From the NCBI GenBank assembly GCA_018715105.1, contig DVMG01000137.1, positions 1 through 6,727 on the forward strand: a stretch of DNA of 6,727 nt, in the 5' to 3' direction. The stretch comes from Candidatus Ventricola intestinavium (GTDB taxonomy: Bacteria; Bacillota; Clostridia; Christensenellales; Aristaeellaceae). The translations under genes were made by a program, and so were the position numbers. Below, one piece after another: positions 5,869 to 6,727 of the stretch. The first letter of the stretch is position 1; the number at the start of each line of letters is the position of its first letter. The notes beneath the pieces were generated by a model. It saw nothing but the letters and a program-made list of their open reading frames with translations, made no database searches and had not been told where the DNA came from.

Positions 5869-6600
5869 TTATTCCAGGATATTTGTGGTCATATAGTCCA
5901 CCCCGCAGGCCGCCAGGCGCCGTGCTTCCTGCACACTGTCCACGGTCCAGACGTTCACCTGAATGCCGGCATCGTGGCATGCGCCTACAAGCTGCCCGTC
6001 CAGGGCCGTGTGGCGGATATCCAGATCCAGCCTGTGGGCACGCAGGATGTCGAGCAGACCGGTGTCAAACGTGCTGACCAGATATTGCGCACGCTGCTGC
6101 GGAAGCATCTCACGGATGCAGACCAGGTTGGACAGTTCAAAGGAGATGAAGATGGTACGTTCCAGCCAATGAAGCCTGCGGATGACAGCAATCACATTTT
6201 CAATGTCCGCCGGCTCAAAGGGCCTTTTAATCTCCAGCACGCTCTCCTTATCGTATTTACGGCACACACGCACGTATTCTTCAAGATCGGGCAGCACCAG
6301 ATCGGCACGCTCCTGCCCATCCATGTCCGTCAGGCGTACGGTCCGCAGCACGTCAAACTCTGTCTCTTCAATCACGTGATTAAGCCCTGCCACTCGGCGG
6401 AGATCATCGTCGTGCACAACGATGTATCGCCCGTCCGCCGTGCGGTGGATGTCCGTCTCAATGCCGTAGTAAGAGCGGTTGCCCGCGGCCACAAAAGCCG
6501 CGCAGGTGTTTTCTCTTTCCAGGCCGCTCACACCGCGGTGGGCAATCATGTTTACCCCCTGCAGGCCAAGCCGAAGCGTGTCCTTTAAAACCGTTTGCAT
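5869..6600 (-). CDS. glycerophosphodiester phosphodiesterase (cytosolic, UgpQ-type)
   Basis: The 243-residue enzyme would hydrolyse deacylated phospholipids such as glycerophosphocholine or -ethanolamine to G3P plus the alcohol. The GDPD catalytic pattern is complete: AHRG (20-23, His21 and Arg22), EN (30-31), GIETDIHRT (46-54, metal ligands Glu48 and Asp50), VVHDDDLRRV with general acid/base His63, EIK with Glu123, and the late NVWTVD (216-221). Length is typical of the short bacterial class, and there is no signal peptide, so the substrate must enter the cell. I chose ATG at 6600 because AAAGGA (6611-6616) stands 10 nt upstream. An in-frame ATG at 6639 would add 13 residues but has no ribosome binding site and overlaps the putative control region. 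It is the first gene of the apparent operon; its product is the substrate of the next gene. Confidence 0.94.
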   Translation of the reverse strand: MQTVLKDTLRLGLQGVNMIAHRGVSGLERENTCAAFVAAGNRSYYGIETDIHRTADGRYIVVHDDDLRRVAGLNHVIEETEFDVLRTVRLTDMDGQERADLVLPDLEEYVRVCRKYDKESVLEIKRPFEPADIENVIAVIRRLHWLERTIFISFELSNLVCIREMLPQQRAQYLVSTFDTGLLDILRAHRLDLDIRHTALDGQLVGACHDAGIQVNVWTVDSVQEARRLAACGVDYMTTNILE

Positions 6601-6610
6601 CGGTGTTTCA

Positions 6611-6616
6611 TCCTTT
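6611..6616 (-). promoter_or_regulatory. ribosome binding site that fixes the phosphodiesterase start
   Basis: AAAGGA on the minus strand is 10 nt before the ATG at 6600. Nothing comparable precedes the longer alternative ATG at 6639. Confidence 0.6.
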
Positions 6617-6661
6617 CTCGCTGTTTTACGGCTGTGCATTCGAATCCAATTGGCTCATCAA

Positions 6662-6726
6662 CAATCAAAGTCAATCATTCGTTCCGTTTTTTGCTCTTTT
6701 CGAGCGTGAAATCTGTTAAATGATTG
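6662..6726. promoter_or_regulatory. repeated CAATCA sites upstream of the phosphodiesterase operon, candidate operator region
   Basis: On the plus strand CAATCA occurs at 6662-6667 and 6672-6677, exactly 10 bp (about one helical turn) apart. The reverse complement lies at 6721-6726, so that CAATCAT (6672-6678) and ATGATTG (6720-6726) form perfect inverted arms 41 bp apart. The minus strand also carries a TTGACT, a good -35 match, overlapping the middle copy, but no convincing -10 follows at 16-18 bp. A short hairpin, GCTC/GAGC at 6693-6705, lies between the arms without a U tract on the minus strand. The pattern fits a multi-site regulator, but it is short and AT-rich, so chance is possible. 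Confidence 0.35.
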
Positions 6727-6727
6727 T

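Noticed and set aside
4185..6077. 630-codon plus-strand open frame antisense to the GlpA-like and FAD genes
   Set aside because: It spans parts of three well-supported minus-strand genes and its translation shows no family motif; it is rich in Arg, Ala, Pro and His. Long antisense frames are expected opposite GC-rich coding sequence.
6693..6705. Terminator of an upstream gene in the right-hand leader
   Set aside because: The GCTC/GAGC stem is only 4 bp, and on the minus strand it is followed by an A tract, not a T tract.

Overview
The window looks like a fragment of chromosome from an anaerobic, fairly GC-rich Firmicute, probably a gut Clostridia lineage. The reasons are a soluble clostridial/Thermotoga-type glycerol-3-phosphate oxidation module with a small DUF1667 protein, strong AGGAGG-type ribosome binding sites, and family-1 sugar-type binding proteins. 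Taxonomy is inferred from gene content only. All seven real genes lie on the minus strand, so transcription runs from high to low coordinates. No RNA gene, CRISPR array, phage gene or transposase is visible.

Reading in the direction of transcription: a leader with CAATCA repeats (about 6601-6727); a cytosolic glycerophosphodiester phosphodiesterase (5869-6600); a GlpA-like FAD dehydrogenase with a C-terminal BFD-type [2Fe-2S] domain (4377-5831); a two-dinucleotide-fold FAD/NAD oxidoreductase (3116-4375); and a 117-residue DUF1667 protein (2757-3110). The last three are spaced 1 and 5 bp apart and are almost certainly co-translated. After a 74 bp gap comes an MgtC/SapB-family membrane protein (1996-2682). 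A 279 bp repeat-rich gap (1717-1995) holds a palindromic, MITE-like structure and a duplicated 26-28 nt motif. Then come a HAD-IIA phosphatase (922-1716), a 190 bp regulatory gap with a TATAAT box and two inverted repeats, and the first 243 codons of an ABC-transporter solute-binding protein (1-731), cut by the window edge.

The genes make sense together as a glycerophosphodiester/glycerol-3-phosphate (G3P) salvage locus. GDPD releases G3P. The GlpA-like protein oxidises it to dihydroxyacetone phosphate. The NAD-type flavoprotein and the small cysteine-rich protein presumably carry the electrons, replacing the membrane GlpB/GlpC subunits of enterobacteria. The HAD phosphatase could dephosphorylate G3P or another small phosphate ester. 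The binding protein is distantly UgpB-like but lacks clear conservation of G3P-binding residues, so its substrate is open.

The least understood parts are the DUF1667 protein, whose N-terminus resembles the [4Fe-4S] domain of molybdopterin oxidoreductases, and the palindromic repeat element between the MgtC and HAD genes. I see no evidence for a wholly new defence or mobile system here.
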